A stretch of DNA of 6,428 nucleotides, from positions 1 through 6,428 of the forward strand of contig JAHELM010000156.1 in NCBI GenBank assembly GCA_024644185.1. Reading direction: 5' to 3'. Under the pieces are notes generated by a model. That model was not told the origin of the DNA, did no database searches, and saw nothing but the letters and a program-made list of their open reading frames with translations. The DNA is from Rhodospirillales bacterium. GTDB taxonomy: Bacteria; Pseudomonadota; Alphaproteobacteria; UBA8366; JADFVY01. The position numbers and the translations under genes were made by a program. Of the stretch, positions 5,289 through 6,428 are shown piece after piece (the stretch's first letter is position 1; every line of letters begins with the position of its first letter).

Positions 5289-6428
5289 ATGCTGACAATT
5301 GACGGACTGACATACAGAATCGCTGGACGAACCTTGCTCGAGGGTGCTTCCGCACGCGTGCCGCCAGGCTCGCGCATCGGCATCGTCGGCCGTAACGGAA
5401 CGGGCAAGTCCACGTTGCTGGCTCTGATTGCCGGAGACCTTTCGCCCGATGCCGGCGAAATCCGCCTGCGCAACGGTGCGCGCCTGGGCACCGTTGCCCA
5501 GGAGGCGCCGTCCGGCGACCGCACGCCGCTGGATGTGGTGCTTGCCGCCCATACCGAGCGCGCCAGCCTGCTGAAGGAAGCGGCGCATGCGACCGATCCG
5601 CACCGGATCGCGGAAATTCACGAAAGGCTGGCCGATATCGAGGCGCACCGCGCCGAATCGCGCGCCGCCACCATCCTGGCCGGGCTGGGTTTCGACGACG
5701 CGGCGCAGTCGCAGCCGCTCAGCACCTTCTCGGGCGGATGGCGCATGCGCATCTCGCTGGCCGCGGCCCTGTTCGCCGAGCCCGACCTGCTGCTGCTGGA
5801 CGAACCGACCAACCATCTGGACCTGGAAGCGGCGATGTGGCTGGAAGGGTTCCTGACCAGCTATCCGAACACCATGCTGCTGGTCAGCCACGATCGCAAT
5901 CTGCTGAACAAGGCCGTCGACGGAATCCTGCATGTGGAAAAGCAGACCCTGACCTTCTACCGCGGCGGCTATGACCGGTTCGAGCGGACGCGGCGCGAGG
6001 CGCTGGTGCACCAGTCGGCGATGGCCGACCGCCAGAACGCCGAGCGCCGCCGGATCGAGGCATTCATCGACCGGTTCCGCTACAAGGCGTCGAAGGCGCG
6101 CCAGGCACAGAGCCGCGTCAAGGCGCTGGCGCGCATGGAGCCGATCGCCTCGGTGATCGAGGACAAGGGCGAACGCTTCGACTTTCCGCAGCCCGCGCAG
6201 CTGGCGCCGCCGATCGTCACACTGGACGATGCCGCCGTCGGCTACGACAAGACCACGCCGGTGCTGAGCCGGATGGACCTGCGCATCGACATGGACGACC
6301 GTATCGCGCTGCTGGGCGCAAACGGCAGCGGCAAGACGACGCTGCTGCGCCTGCTGGCCAAGCGCCTGCCGCTGGCCGAGGGCCGGATGCAGCATTCCGG
6401 CAAGCTGAAGGTCGGGTATTTCGCGCAG
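5289..6428 (+). CDS. ABC-F family ATP-binding protein (YheS/Uup-like), partial (C-terminus beyond right edge)
   Basis: Soluble duplicated ATPase of the ABC-F class, which acts on the ribosome as a translation factor rather than as a transporter; 380 codons of an expected 600 or so are visible. ATPase domain 1 has Walker A GRNGTGKS (34-41), signature FSGGWRMR (about 147-154), Walker B with LLLLDEPTNHLD (Asp171, Glu172) and the switch His201 in LLVSHDR. The interdomain linker (about 215-300) is charged and helical, with YRGGYDRF and then FIDRFRYKASKARQAQSRVKAL, the region that contacts P-site tRNA in this class and closest in character to YheS. Domain 2 opens at about residue 314 with Walker A GANGSGKTT (343-351). 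There are no membrane segments. ATG at 5289 fits the family N-terminus MLTIDGLTYRIAGRTLL, but no Shine-Dalgarno is visible before it. It is divergent from ndk. The subfamily cannot be fixed without the C-terminus. Confidence 0.95.
   Translation, partial: MLTIDGLTYRIAGRTLLEGASARVPPGSRIGIVGRNGTGKSTLLALIAGDLSPDAGEIRLRNGARLGTVAQEAPSGDRTPLDVVLAAHTERASLLKEAAHATDPHRIAEIHERLADIEAHRAESRAATILAGLGFDDAAQSQPLSTFSGGWRMRISLAAALFAEPDLLLLDEPTNHLDLEAAMWLEGFLTSYPNTMLLVSHDRNLLNKAVDGILHVEKQTLTFYRGGYDRFERTRREALVHQSAMADRQNAERRRIEAFIDRFRYKASKARQAQSRVKALARMEPIASVIEDKGERFDFPQPAQLAPPIVTLDDAAVGYDKTTPVLSRMDLRIDMDDRIALLGANGSGKTTLLRLLAKRLPLAEGRMQHSGKLKVGYFAQ

Noticed and set aside
5274..6395. Minus-strand open frame of 373 codons
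   Set aside because: It is antisense to the ABC-F gene, which shows both Walker motifs, the signature and the linker. The opposite product has the His/Gln/Arg-rich look of a shadow.
1..6428. Search for CRISPR arrays, transposons, tRNAs, long repeats and a new multi-gene defence or mobile system
   Set aside because: No regularly spaced repeats, transposase motifs, tRNA-like cloverleaf or attachment-site duplication were seen by eye. All genes except the small membrane protein fall in well-known chromosomal families.

Overview
The window is high-GC, gene-dense chromosomal DNA of a type typical of Alphaproteobacteria, most likely a Rhodospirillales-like lineage. This is inferred from protein character, GC-rich codon use and gene order (AI-2E-family protein, CDP-alcohol phosphatidyltransferase, DUF2066 protein, then divergent purM-purN). 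I see no insertion sequence, phage gene, tRNA, rRNA or CRISPR array, and no compositional break suggesting recent transfer.

Layout. Positions 1-2646 hold a three-gene minus-strand operon, transcribed from right to left. A secreted DUF2066 protein (1525-2646) is followed by a CDP-alcohol phosphatidyltransferase (920-1489) and an AI-2E-family/PerM-like membrane protein (923 to beyond the left edge). The last two genes share an ATGA stop/start overlap. A 63-bp divergent spacer (2647-2709) separates this operon from plus-strand purM (2710-3774) and purN (3771-4421), which overlap by GTGA. A small single-pass membrane protein gene (4484-4627, 47 aa) follows. ndk (4710-5132) lies on the minus strand, convergent with it, and a strong hairpin terminator sits in the gap. 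ndk is transcribed from a well-formed sigma70-type promoter in the 156-bp spacer it shares with a divergent ABC-F ATPase gene (5289 to beyond the right edge).

Functional links. PurN and PurM catalyse the third and fifth steps of de novo purine synthesis, and Ndk balances the NTP/dNTP pools. The left operon is envelope-related: phospholipid head-group synthesis, a polytopic membrane protein and an exported protein of unknown function. The ABC-F protein is expected to act on the ribosome.

The most notable observation is that purM has no ATG, GTG or TTG at the position where its conserved N-terminus must begin. The best-placed initiator is an ATA codon at 2710 preceded by a Shine-Dalgarno-like GAGG. 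Otherwise this is an ordinary housekeeping region, and I found no convincing new multi-gene system.
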